This document shows, piece by piece, positions 33,133 to 41,996 of a stretch of DNA of 64,000 nucleotides. The stretch spans positions 1-64,000 of the forward strand of contig JAPPGB010000083.1 of NCBI GenBank assembly GCA_028821475.1. The letters run 5' to 3'. Source of the DNA: Spirochaetaceae bacterium (GTDB lineage: Bacteria; Spirochaetota; Spirochaetia; SZUA-6; Bin103). Below the pieces are notes generated by a model. The model did no database searches. It was not told where the DNA came from and saw only the letters and a list, made by a program, of their open reading frames with translations. Each line of letters starts with the position of its first letter. The first letter of the stretch is position 1. The translations under genes and the position numbers were made by a program.

Positions 33133-34457
33133 GAGTGCTGGTGGCCGACGACGAACGCAATATCCGCGAGTCGCTGCGCCGGTTTCTGGAGTTGGAAGGC
33201 AACGAGGTGGTCACCGCCGACAACGGCCTCGCCGCCCAGCGGCGCATGCAGGAGGCGCCGTTCGGCGCCGCCATCGTCGATCTGAAGATGCCGGGCATGG
33301 ACGGCCTGGAACTGCTGCGCTGGATCCGCGGCGAGCGGCCGCGGCTGCCGGTGATCATGATCTCCGCCTACGGCGAGGTGACCGACGCCGTCACCGCCAT
33401 GAAGCTGGGCGCGCACGACTACGTGGTGAAGCCGTTCGATCCCGAGGAACTGGTGCTGCGGCTCGCCAAGCTGGTGGAAGCCCAGGCGTTGCGCGACCAC
33501 GCCGAGGTGGCCAGCCGCGGCACCGCCGACTCGCCGCCGGAGCTCGGCGACAGCCCGCCCATGACAGCCATCGCCGAGCTGGTGCGCAAGGTCGCGCCCA
33601 CCCCCGCCACGGTGCTGATCACCGGCGAGAGCGGCACCGGCAAGGAAGTGGTGGCGCGCACGCTACATCGCCACTCGCGGCGCGCCGGACCGTTCATCCC
33701 GGTCAACTGCGGCGGCATCCCCGATGCCCTGCTGGAGAGCGAGCTGTTCGGCTATGAGCGCGGTGCGTTCACCGGCGCCGCGCAGCGCAAGGTCGGCATG
33801 TTCGAGCTGGCGGCCGCGGGCACCCTGTTTCTGGATGAAATCGGCGAGATGCCGGGACCGTTGCAGGTAAAGCTGCTGCGCGCCGTGCAGGACCGCCGCA
33901 TCCAGCGCCTGGGCGCCACCGCGCCGATTCCGGTCGAGACCCGCCTGGTCGCCGCCACCAACCGCAACCTGGAGCAGGAGGTAGCGGCGGGACGGTTCCG
34001 CGAAGACCTGTACTACCGCCTCAACGTGGTGCGCGTGCAGGTGCCGCCGCTCCGCGAACGGCTCACCGACCTGCCGCCGTTGGTGGGCCGTATTCTGGCG
34101 CGCCTCAACCAGACCATGGGCCGGCAGGTACAGGGCCTCACCCCGGCGGCTCTCACCGCGCTCGGCGGGTACCCGTTTCCCGGCAACGTACGCGAACTGG
34201 AGAATATCCTGGAGCGCGCGGTGATCTTCAGCGAGGGTCCGACCATCGAGGCCGCGGATCTCGACCTCGGCGAAACGGGCAGAACGCCGCCGGAGAGCGC
34301 GTCCGGGCGCACCGCCGGCACGCTGAAGGAGAACGAGCGCGCCCTGATCGCGGCCGCTCTCGCCCGCTGGGAGGGCAATCGCACGCGCGCCGCCGCCGAA
34401 CTGGGCATCACCCGGCGTACGCTGTTCAACAAGCTGCGCCAATACGGCATCGACTGA
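33129..34457 (+). CDS. NtrC-family sigma-54-dependent response regulator
   Basis: A 442-residue regulator. Receiver domain with phospho-acceptor D51 ([13 protein letters not shown]) and K101. AAA+ domain with Walker A GESGTGKE (about 166-173) and GAFTGA at 212-217, the loop that touches sigma-54. Fis-type helix-turn-helix at the end ([20 protein letters not shown]). It should activate sigma-54 promoters after phosphorylation by the upstream kinase, and the candidate promoter at 31163 implies positive autoregulation of the locus. Confidence 0.95.
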   Translation: MRVLVADDERNIRESLRRFLELEGNEVVTADNGLAAQRRMQEAPFGAAIVDLKMPGMDGLELLRWIRGERPRLPVIMISAYGEVTDAVTAMKLGAHDYVVKPFDPEELVLRLAKLVEAQALRDHAEVASRGTADSPPELGDSPPMTAIAELVRKVAPTPATVLITGESGTGKEVVARTLHRHSRRAGPFIPVNCGGIPDALLESELFGYERGAFTGAAQRKVGMFELAAAGTLFLDEIGEMPGPLQVKLLRAVQDRRIQRLGATAPIPVETRLVAATNRNLEQEVAAGRFREDLYYRLNVVRVQVPPLRERLTDLPPLVGRILARLNQTMGRQVQGLTPAALTALGGYPFPGNVRELENILERAVIFSEGPTIEAADLDLGETGRTPPESASGRTAGTLKENERALIAAALARWEGNRTRAAAELGITRRTLFNKLRQYGID

Positions 34458-34468
34458 CCACGCGCGGG

Positions 34469-34497
34469 AAAAAAAGGGCCGCCCTGACGGGCGGCCC
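34469..34497 (-). terminator. Intrinsic terminator facing left
   Basis: GGGCCGCCC (34476-34484) pairs with GGGCGGCCC (34489-34497) around a 4-nt loop, and seven A residues (34469-34475) lie on its left. On the minus strand this is a 9-bp GC hairpin followed by seven U, a textbook intrinsic terminator. No leftward gene reaches it. For the rightward regulator gene it is a hairpin without a U tract. Confidence 0.75.
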
Positions 34498-34507
34498 GCG
34501 CAAGTTA

Positions 34508-34531
34508 GTCCGAGTGATCCCTCACTCGGAC
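34508..34531. other. Second perfect hairpin next to the terminator
   Basis: GTCCGAGTGA (34508-34517) pairs with TCACTCGGAC (34522-34531) around loop TCCC: a 10-bp perfect inverted repeat 10 bp from the terminator hairpin. The rest of the 330-bp gap 34458-34787 shows nothing else I can name. Together the two could be the 3' part of a small minus-strand RNA, or remains of a gene end. Confidence 0.55.
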
Positions 34532-34787
34532 ACGTATCTCACACAAACTACAACTACCTCCTCAACATGAAAGTCTCGTTGGCATGGACCGCCGCTTGTG
34601 AGGCGGCCCGACCCGGGGTGCCGTCAACGACGCCATGCCCAGGCCCAGTCACGGGCAACGTGCAGGGTCCAAGCATGCCGCACTGCCGCCACGGCTGTCA
34701 ATCCCTTTTCCGAACCAATGCGCCGCTCCGATTGACAAACGCCCGCATCCGTCATCTCCTACCGCGAAACGAGGAGCGGCCCGCATC

Positions 34788-35630
34788 ATGCAACTTGGCA
34801 TATTCGCCTACACGTTCGTGCGCCCCACCGTCGAACAGGTATTCGACGCGGTGCGCGCGCACGGCATGGCGCACACGGAGTGGAACTACATTGCGATCGA
34901 GCAGCAGGAGGTTCCCGACGAGATCGATCCCGCGTTTGCCGAGCGCGTGCGCGCCGCCGCCGCCGAACGCGGCATCTCCGTCGACTCGATCGCCGGTTAC
35001 ACCAACCTGGTCGATCCCGACCCGGAACGCCGGCGGGCCGGCCTGCGGCGGCTGTGCGGGCTGATCCGCGGCGCCCGCGCGCACGGCGCCGGCAAGGTCG
35101 CGCTGTGCACCGGCAGCCGCGATGCCGGCAGCATGTGGCGCTGGCACGACGGCAACGACGCCGCCGATGCGTGGGCCGACCTGCTCGCCTCGCTCGGCGA
35201 GTGCATCCGGGCCGCCGAGGAGGCCGACGTGACGCTGGTATTCGAGCCGGAGGTGAACAACGTCGTGCACACCGCCCAAAGGGCGCGCCGGCTGCTGGAC
35301 GAGATCCGGTCTCCCCGGCTCAAGGTGGTGTTCGACGGCGCCAACATCTACCACAAGGGAGAGCTGGCGCGCCAGCGGGACATGCTCACCGAGGCGGTCG
35401 ACCTGCTCGGCGCCGACATCGCGCTCGCGCATGCCAAGGACATAGAGGAGGACGGCGACGCCGGACACGCGGCCGCCGGTACCGGCAAGCTCGACTTCGG
35501 CCACTACCTGGGCGAATTGCAACGGTCGGGCTACGCCGGGCCACTGCTGATTCACGGCCTCGAGGAGCACCAGGTGCCGGACAGCGTGCGTTTTCTGCGC
35601 GCCCACCTGGAGGGCGGCCGGCAGTGCTGA
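34788..35630 (+). CDS. Sugar phosphate isomerase/epimerase-like TIM-barrel protein, 1
   Basis: A 280-residue xylose-isomerase-like (AP-endonuclease-2 family) TIM barrel. Metal-site residues are seen in LVFEPEVNN, LKVVFDGANIYH and ALAHAKDIEED. RBS GAGGAG precedes ATG 34788. Such enzymes isomerise or epimerise keto-sugars or act on inositol-type substrates; the exact reaction is unknown. It overlaps the next TIM-barrel gene by 7 nt, so both are co-translated. Confidence 0.85.
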   Translation: MQLGIFAYTFVRPTVEQVFDAVRAHGMAHTEWNYIAIEQQEVPDEIDPAFAERVRAAAAERGISVDSIAGYTNLVDPDPERRRAGLRRLCGLIRGARAHGAGKVALCTGSRDAGSMWRWHDGNDAADAWADLLASLGECIRAAEEADVTLVFEPEVNNVVHTAQRARRLLDEIRSPRLKVVFDGANIYHKGELARQRDMLTEAVDLLGADIALAHAKDIEEDGDAGHAAAGTGKLDFGHYLGELQRSGYAGPLLIHGLEEHQVPDSVRFLRAHLEGGRQC

Positions 35631-36490
35631 TCAACCTCGATACCGTGCAGGGCGGACTCGGCCGCATCCCGTTGGCCATGTTGCTGCCGCTGGCGCGCAG
35701 GTGCGGCTTCGACACGGTGACCTTTCCGCTGTGGGAGGTCGCCACCAGCCAGCAGGCCCGGGATGCCGCGAATCGGATACGCGATCACGGCTTGCAGTGG
35801 GCGCTGATGCCGATGGACATCGACATCATGCGCGAGTGCTCCGACGACGAATACGCCGCCGACCTGGCACGGCTGCAGCGCCAGATGGACCTGGCGCAGG
35901 CGGCCGGGGTGCGGCGTTACTACAACCACGTATGGCCGGGCAGCAACGAACGGGCGCGCGCCGAGAATTTCGCCTGGTGCGTCGAACGGTTCGGCAAGGT
36001 GTTCGAGGCGGCGAGCGCCCGCGGCATCAAGGCGGGGCTGGAGTTCCTGGGGCCGAGACCGCTGTGCGACTCGTTCCGCTACCCGTTCATCCGCGGCTTG
36101 CGGGAGATGCTCACCCTGGCCGATGCGATCGCGCCCGCCGTGGCGGTGCAGTTTGACACCTACCACTGGTTTACCTCCGGCACGACGCTCGAAGAGGTCC
36201 GCTTGCTCGGCTCCGGCGACCGCGTGGTCGGCGTACACCTCAACGACGGCTGGCCGGGCCGCTCGCGTGACGAGCAGCAGGACCTGGAGCGCGAGTTGCC
36301 GCTCACCACCGGGGTGATCGACAGCGTGGCGCCGGTGCGCGTGCTGCACGAGTTGGGTTACGACGGACCGGTGTGGGTGGAGCCGTTCGAGCCGGCTGCC
36401 ACGCGGCTGCGGGAGATGCCGCTGGAGCGGGCGCTGCAGACGCTCTCCGGCAGCGCGGCCGAGGTGCTGCGCCGCGCCGGCGTGCGCTGA
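35624..36490 (+). CDS. Sugar phosphate isomerase/epimerase-like TIM-barrel protein, 2
   Basis: A 288-residue TIM-barrel protein of the same superfamily but not closely similar to its neighbour. Likely metal-binding residues are in AGLEFLGPR, VAVQFDTYHW, VVGVHLNDGW and VWVEPFEP. GTG 35624 lies inside the end of the upstream gene. The pair may handle two steps on one sugar or cyclitol. It is followed by a hexosaminidase 96 bp downstream. Confidence 0.85.
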   Translation: MLINLDTVQGGLGRIPLAMLLPLARRCGFDTVTFPLWEVATSQQARDAANRIRDHGLQWALMPMDIDIMRECSDDEYAADLARLQRQMDLAQAAGVRRYYNHVWPGSNERARAENFAWCVERFGKVFEAASARGIKAGLEFLGPRPLCDSFRYPFIRGLREMLTLADAIAPAVAVQFDTYHWFTSGTTLEEVRLLGSGDRVVGVHLNDGWPGRSRDEQQDLERELPLTTGVIDSVAPVRVLHELGYDGPVWVEPFEPAATRLREMPLERALQTLSGSAAEVLRRAGVR

Positions 36491-36586
36491 CCCGCACAAA
36501 CGCGGCGGCGTGCCGCCGGGGGCGGCATTGAGCTGGCCGGTTTGCCGCTCACCGGGTAGGATCGGCGGCATGCAACGAGGAGCGCC

Positions 36587-38122
36587 GTGCACGGCATGAA
36601 CACACCCGCGATCGTTCCGCTTCCGGTTGCCGTCGACACCGCGTCCGGCACGATGCCGATCACCGCGAACACCGCGCTGCGGGCCGACCGGGACAGCGCC
36701 GCGGCGGCCCGCCTGCTGGCCGGTTGGCTGCCGCCCGTGGACGGACAGCCGCGCCCGGTCAGCGCGCTGCGGCCGTCCGCGCGGGCCGGCTCGATCACAT
36801 TGACCACCGATGCCGCCCGCGCCGACCTGCGCGACGAGGGCTACGCGCTGTCGGTCACGCCGCGGCGCGCCACGGTCACCGGTGCGACGCCGCGCGGCGT
36901 GCTGTGGGGAACGCAGACGCTGCGCCAGCTCGTGGGCCCGCCGGAGCGCGCCGCCACGCTGCCGGTGGTCGAGATTGTCGACCGTCCGCGGTTTCGCTGG
37001 CGCGGCCTGCACCTGGACGTGGCACGCCACTTCTTCCCGGTGCCCTTCATCGAGCGGCTGCTCGACCTGATGGCGCTGTACAAGCTCAACACCTTCCACT
37101 GGCACCTGACTGACGACCAGGGCTGGCGGATCGAGATCCGTTCCCGACCGCGGCTCACCGAGGTGGGCGCGCGGCGCGCCGCCACGCCCCTGCCGCATGA
37201 CCGAACGCGCTCCGACGGCACCCCCTGCGCCGGCCACTACACCCGGGAGGAGGTGCGCCGGGTGGTTGCCTACGCGGCCGAAAAGGGCGTGACCGTGGTG
37301 CCCGAGATCGAGATGCCCGGGCACGCGCAGGCGGCGCTGGCCAGCTACCCGGAGCTGGGCTGCACCGGCTCCGGCTACGAGGTGGCCACCACCTGGGGCA
37401 TCAAGAACGACGTGCTGTGCGCCGGCCGCGAGACCACCTTCGCGTTCCTGCAGGAGGTGCTGGAGGAGGTGCTGGAGCTGTTTCCCAGCCCGTACATCCA
37501 CGTCGGCGGCGACGAGTGCCCGAAACAGGCGTGGCGCGCCTGCGCCCACTGCCGGGCGCGGATCGCGCACGAGCGGCTGGCCGGCGAGGACGAGCTGCAG
37601 AGCTGGTTCATGCGCCGCATGTCCGGCTGGCTGGCGCACCGTGGCCGGCGCCTGGTGGGCTGGGACGAGATCCTGGAGGGCGGGCTGGCGCCCGGGGCCA
37701 CGGTGATGAGCTGGCGCGGCAGCGCCGGCGGCGTGGCGGCCGCGCGGGCCGGCCACGACGTGGTGATGTCGCCCAACACGCACTGCTACTTCGACTACTA
37801 CCAGTCGGAGGACACCGCCGCCGAACCGCCGGCGATCGGCGGCCACCTGCCGCTGGAGCGGGTGTATTCGTTCGAGCCGGTGCCGCCGGCGCTGGCCGAG
37901 CACGCCGGCCGCGTGCTCGGGGTGCAGGGCAACATCTGGACCGAGTACATCCCTGGCGAGTCACACGTCCAATACATGGCGTTCCCGCGCGCCCTTGCGC
38001 TGGCCGAGGTGGCCTGGACCCCGGCGGAGTTGCGCTCGCCGGCCGGCTTTCACGAACGCCTGGCCGCGCACCGCCCGCTGCTGGACGCGCTCGGCGTTCA
38101 CTACCGCCCGTGGAGCCGCTGA
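36587..38122 (+). CDS. Beta-N-acetylhexosaminidase, GH20
   Basis: About 511 residues with an N-terminal GH20b domain and a catalytic TIM barrel. The catalytic pair is D309-E310 in HVGGDECPK, and FRWRGLHLDVARHFF, FHWHLTDDQGW and PEIEMPGHAQAA are family signatures. No signal peptide, so it would act on imported chito- or glycan oligosaccharides. GTG 36587 follows GAGGAG closely; ATG 36596 is the alternative start, differing by three residues. Confidence 0.93.
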   Translation: MHGMNTPAIVPLPVAVDTASGTMPITANTALRADRDSAAAARLLAGWLPPVDGQPRPVSALRPSARAGSITLTTDAARADLRDEGYALSVTPRRATVTGATPRGVLWGTQTLRQLVGPPERAATLPVVEIVDRPRFRWRGLHLDVARHFFPVPFIERLLDLMALYKLNTFHWHLTDDQGWRIEIRSRPRLTEVGARRAATPLPHDRTRSDGTPCAGHYTREEVRRVVAYAAEKGVTVVPEIEMPGHAQAALASYPELGCTGSGYEVATTWGIKNDVLCAGRETTFAFLQEVLEEVLELFPSPYIHVGGDECPKQAWRACAHCRARIAHERLAGEDELQSWFMRRMSGWLAHRGRRLVGWDEILEGGLAPGATVMSWRGSAGGVAAARAGHDVVMSPNTHCYFDYYQSEDTAAEPPAIGGHLPLERVYSFEPVPPALAEHAGRVLGVQGNIWTEYIPGESHVQYMAFPRALALAEVAWTPAELRSPAGFHERLAAHRPLLDALGVHYRPWSR

Positions 38123-38220
38123 CGCGCCGGACCCGCTGCACGCGTATACCACCGAGGCAGCGGCACGCGTTGCGCGTTCGCCGCTGCTGACCAGAACCCC
38201 GGACCAGGCGGCCCGGCCCG

Positions 38221-39282
38221 CTACACCGCCGCCGGGGCGGCTTCCCGGACGGCGGCGAGTGCCTGCTCGACGGCCCGCAGCGTGGCGCCTATGTCGTCGC
38301 GCTCGATGCCGTAGTGGGTGACCATGCGCAACTCCGAGTCGCCCGGGTTGATCAGCACGCCGCGCGCGTGCAACTCGTGGGCGACCCGGTTACCGGTCCC
38401 GGCCGGAACGCCGAAATAGACGATATTGGTCTGGATCATTGCCGGATCCACGCGGACACCCTCGATCTGCGCGAGGCCTCCGGCCAGCAACCGGGCGTGG
38501 TGATGGTCGTCGGCCAGGCGCTCGATCATGGTGTCCAGCGCCACCAGGCCGGCCGCCGCCAGCACCCCTACCTGGCGCATGCCGGCGCCCAGGACCTTGC
38601 GCCAGCGGGTCGCCTCGTCGATGAAGTCGCGGCCGCCGCACACCACGCTGCCCACGGGACACGCCAGGCCCTTCGACAGGCACACCGTCACCGAATCCGC
38701 CGCCGCGGCCAACTCCGCGGCCGGCGTTTGCAGGGCCACGGCCGCGTTGAACAGCCGCGCCCCGTCCAGGTGCACGCCGAGGCCGGCAGCGCGCGCCGCG
38801 CCGGTCATGGCCGCGATCTGTGCCGTGTCCAGCGCCCGCCCGGAACTGGCGTTGTGCGTGTTCTCGATGCACAGCAGGCGGGTGCGCGGGCAGTGGTAGT
38901 CGTCCGGCTTCACCGCCGCGGCGATCGCCTGCGGCGCCAACTCGCCGTACGCGTTGGTCGGCAGCGGGAACAGCACCACGCCGCCGAGCACCGACGTCCC
39001 GCCGGCCTCGTGCTCGAAGATGTGGGACTGATCGCCGAGCAGGATTTCTTCGCCGCGCCGCGTCTGCGCCAGCACCGACACCAGGTTGCCCTGCGTGCCG
39101 GAGGCAACGAACAGGCCCGCCTCCTTGCCGAGCAGCGCTGCCATCCGCTCCTGCAGGAGGTTCACGGTGGGATCGTCGCCGTACACGTCGTCGCCGAGTT
39201 CGGCGTCGTACATGGCGCGCCGCATCTCTCGGCTCGGGTGGGTCACGGTATCGCTGCGCAGGTCAATCATCGCACCCCGCAT
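38221..39282 (-). CDS. Low-specificity L-threonine aldolase
   Basis: A 353-residue PLP enzyme splitting threonine or allo-threonine to glycine and acetaldehyde. Marks: IDLRSDTVTHPSREMRRAM, GDDVYGDDPTVN, the IENTHNASSGRAL block, HLDGARLFNAA, and the PLP lysine in CLSKGLACPVGSV. M5 is an equally plausible start. It converges on the GH20 gene with a 98-bp gap in which I see nothing. Confidence 0.92.
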   Translation of the reverse strand: MRGAMIDLRSDTVTHPSREMRRAMYDAELGDDVYGDDPTVNLLQERMAALLGKEAGLFVASGTQGNLVSVLAQTRRGEEILLGDQSHIFEHEAGGTSVLGGVVLFPLPTNAYGELAPQAIAAAVKPDDYHCPRTRLLCIENTHNASSGRALDTAQIAAMTGAARAAGLGVHLDGARLFNAAVALQTPAAELAAAADSVTVCLSKGLACPVGSVVCGGRDFIDEATRWRKVLGAGMRQVGVLAAAGLVALDTMIERLADDHHHARLLAGGLAQIEGVRVDPAMIQTNIVYFGVPAGTGNRVAHELHARGVLINPGDSELRMVTHYGIERDDIGATLRAVEQALAAVREAAPAAV

Positions 39283-39346
39283 TGTGGCGCGCGGTGGCTC
39301 CCTCCGGCAACAGCGGGGCGCGACAACCGCCGCCCACGCGACGGCG

Positions 39347-40135
39347 CTACGCGGAGGCGCCGGAGTAGCGCTTCAGTCCGAGCCGCCACAGGAGACGCGA
39401 AGCGGCCAGAGTGAACAGCGCCACGGCCAGCGCCAGCGCCACGCGCCCGGCGGTCAGCCGCCCCACCGCCGCCTCGGCCGGCACCGTAACCGCAATCGCC
39501 ACCGGTACGATGAAGGTGAGGATGAAGCGCAGCCACTGCGGGTAGATGCCGATCGGCCAGCGGGCGGCCTGGTACACGTCGCCGAAGATCGCGAAGATGT
39601 TCTCGATGCGCAGGAACCAGAACGACACCGACGCCATCACCAGGAAGAAGCTGTAGATAATGGCGGCGCCGGCCAGCAGCATCAGCAGGAAGCCGGCGGC
39701 ATCGGCGAATCCGACCGCGCCGCCGCGGCGCACCAGCGCCACCGCCAGCACCACCACGCCAAGCGCCACGTCGACCAGTTTCCACACCCGGATGTCCGCG
39801 ATGCTGGTCAGGAACTGCGCATCGGCCGGCTTGGTCAGCGTGTAGTCGAGCGTCCCCAGCCGGACATCCTCCATCAGCGCCGCCATGCCCGGCTCGATCA
39901 CCCCGCCCATGGCGGCGCTCATCAGCAGGTACACGCCCAGCACCGCCAGCACCTCGTCCTGCCCCCACCCGCCCAGGCTCTCGGTGTGGCCGAACACCAC
40001 CAGCAGGCCACCGATCGCCGCGCCCACCGCCACCGCCGACTGCAGCATCTGCAGGTACAGGTTGGCCCGGTACGCGAACTCGTTGAGCAGGCCGATCTTG
40101 AAGAACGTCCAGGCGATGCGCAACGCGTGCATCAT
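39347..40135 (-). CDS. ABC-2 type exporter permease subunit, 1
   Basis: A 262-residue membrane protein with six hydrophobic helices, of the DUF990-like ABC-2 permease group (FKIGLLNEFAYRANLYLQML at the N-terminus, LDYTLTKPADAQF in the first cytoplasmic segment). It forms, with the next two minus-strand genes, a complete exporter: ATPase, permease, permease. Substrate unknown. Last gene of that operon. Confidence 0.85.
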   Translation of the reverse strand: MMHALRIAWTFFKIGLLNEFAYRANLYLQMLQSAVAVGAAIGGLLVVFGHTESLGGWGQDEVLAVLGVYLLMSAAMGGVIEPGMAALMEDVRLGTLDYTLTKPADAQFLTSIADIRVWKLVDVALGVVVLAVALVRRGGAVGFADAAGFLLMLLAGAAIIYSFFLVMASVSFWFLRIENIFAIFGDVYQAARWPIGIYPQWLRFILTFIVPVAIAVTVPAEAAVGRLTAGRVALALAVALFTLAASRLLWRLGLKRYSGASA

Positions 40136-40175
40136 TGGTTACCGCCCACCGGGTACATGTTCACGTCCAAACCCG

Positions 40176-40967
40176 TCACGTCCCTACCGCCGTGAACTTG
40201 CGCACGCCCAGCCGCCACACCACCTGCACCAGCGCCACCCCTACCACCAACCACAGCGCCTGCATCCCGAAGCCGGTCACGATGGTCGCGTTGTCGAGCC
40301 GGTTCAGGTACAACTCCACCGGAAACCACACCGTCCAGCGGAACGGCAGGTACCAGCTCAACCGTTCCAGCCACGCCGGCATCAGGTCAAGCGGCGCCAG
40401 CCGCCCGGAGAAGAACAGCACCAGCATGAAGTAGATCTGGTTGAGCGCCGCCGTGCGCGTGGTCCAGAACCCGGACAGCGCGAACGTCCAATCCACGAAC
40501 ATGCGAATGCAGTAGGCGCCGACCAGCGCCGCCGTGCCGAGCGCCATCGCGCCCGGCCGAAACCGGAACGCCGGATCGAACAGCACGCTGAGCAGGATGG
40601 CAACCGGCACCAGGATGGCCAGCGTCAGGACCTTGTAGCCGATGTTGTCGGCGATGTCGCTGTGGATGGGGTGGATCGGCTTGAGCAGCATCGCGGCCAG
40701 CTCGCCGTTGCGGATGCGCCACTCGAATTCGAAGATGATCCAGGTGAAGGTGAGCTGATTGACGATCATCAGCACGATGAAGTAGGCCGCGAAGTCGGCC
40801 GCCCCGTATCCGCCCACCTCGCCGCGGGCGACGGCCACGGTGGTCCACACCACCAGAAACACGGTCGGCTCGACGATCCGGTTGATCATCCAGATCGCCA
40901 TTGCCACCCGGTACTGAAACTGCAGCGCCAAGGAAGTCTTGAGATATACCCAGTAGATGGCCAGCAC
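40176..40967 (-). CDS. ABC-2 type exporter permease subunit, 2
   Basis: About 263 residues from GTG 40967, which begins just 10 bp after the ATPase stop. Six hydrophobic helices, with RIRNGELAAMLLKPIHPIH, the counterpart of the LDYTLTKP segment in the partner subunit. A longer frame would start inside the ATPase gene. Paired heterodimeric ABC-2 permeases of this kind are common in antibiotic or lipid exporters. Confidence 0.85.
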   Translation of the reverse strand: MLAIYWVYLKTSLALQFQYRVAMAIWMINRIVEPTVFLVVWTTVAVARGEVGGYGAADFAAYFIVLMIVNQLTFTWIIFEFEWRIRNGELAAMLLKPIHPIHSDIADNIGYKVLTLAILVPVAILLSVLFDPAFRFRPGAMALGTAALVGAYCIRMFVDWTFALSGFWTTRTAALNQIYFMLVLFFSGRLAPLDLMPAWLERLSWYLPFRWTVWFPVELYLNRLDNATIVTGFGMQALWLVVGVALVQVVWRLGVRKFTAVGT

Positions 40968-40977
40968 GCGGCGTCGT

Positions 40978-41976
40978 CTACGCCTTCGCGCGCCGCCCGG
41001 AACGGTCAAGGCCGCCGGCAAACACCTGCGCGATCACGTCCTCGATCGGTGGATCCTCCACCGTGAGGTCGATCACCGGCAGGTCGGCGAGCAGGCGCCC
41101 GGTGACCCGCGCCGTGTCCTTCTTCGGCACCCGCAGCGTGTGGCGCAGCCCCTCGCTGGCGACCACCTCGCCGTAGCGTGCCAGGTCGGCGCCCTCCCGT
41201 CCCACCTCCACCACCACCGTCTTGAGCGGCGAGAATCGCGCCACCAGCTCGGCGAGCGCACCGTCGAACAGGATGCGCCCCTCATCGATCACGATGATGC
41301 GGTTGCACAGCGCCTCGACGTCGGCCATGTAGTGGCTGGTAAGCAGCACGGTGGTGTGGTGCAGCCGGTTGTGCTCGGCGAGAAACGCACGGATGCGGCG
41401 CTGCATGGTCACGTCCAGGCCGATGGTCGGCTCGTCCAGGAACAGCACCTCGGGGCGATGCACCAGCGCGACCGCGATCTCGCACTTCATGCGCTCGCCG
41501 AGCGACAAGTTACGCGCCGGCCGCTCCAGCAGCTCGCCCAGCTCCAGCAGCTCGGTGAGTTCGCCCAGGGTACGCCGGTAGGCGGCGGCGGGCACGCGGT
41601 ACACCACCCGGTTGCGCTCCAGGGAGTCGATCACCGGTATGTCCCAGATGAGCTGGTTGCGCTGCCCCATCACCAGCGTGATGCGGCTCAGGAAGGCGCG
41701 CTCGCGCCGGGACGGCACGTGACCGAGCACCGCGGCGTGCCCGGCGGTCGGGAACAGCAGGCCGGAGAGCATCTTCAGGGTGGTGGTCTTGCCGGCGCCG
41801 TTGGGACCCACGAAGCCGACGAACTCACCCGGCCTGAGACCGAACGACACCTCCGTCACTGCCGGCACCGAGCGGGTGCGGCGCGCGAACAGGCTGCGTG
41901 CCGCCGCGGCCAGGCCCGCCTCCCGCTCCGGAACGACGTACGTCTTGGTCAGTTCCCGTACATCTACCGCGAACAT
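40978..41976 (-). CDS. ABC-2 type exporter ATP-binding protein
   Basis: A 332-residue ATPase. Walker A VGPNGAGKTTT, signature LSLGERMKCE, Walker B VLFLDEPTIGLD and H-loop LTSHYM are all intact. A C-terminal 90-residue extension is typical of ABC-2 ATPases. ATG 41976 gives a normal N-terminus (MFAVDVRELTKTY). The Q-loop segment MGQRNQLIWD resembles the DUF990-linked subgroup. First gene of the exporter operon. Confidence 0.92.
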   Translation of the reverse strand: MFAVDVRELTKTYVVPEREAGLAAAARSLFARRTRSVPAVTEVSFGLRPGEFVGFVGPNGAGKTTTLKMLSGLLFPTAGHAAVLGHVPSRRERAFLSRITLVMGQRNQLIWDIPVIDSLERNRVVYRVPAAAYRRTLGELTELLELGELLERPARNLSLGERMKCEIAVALVHRPEVLFLDEPTIGLDVTMQRRIRAFLAEHNRLHHTTVLLTSHYMADVEALCNRIIVIDEGRILFDGALAELVARFSPLKTVVVEVGREGADLARYGEVVASEGLRHTLRVPKKDTARVTGRLLADLPVIDLTVEDPPIEDVIAQVFAGGLDRSGRRAKA

Positions 41977-41996
41977 CGGCGGTGCCGCGGCAGCGG

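Noticed and set aside
34578-34600. TGGCAT...GC sequence as a second sigma-54 promoter
   Set aside because: The GG and GC doublets are not separated by exactly 10 bp, which sigma-54 requires.
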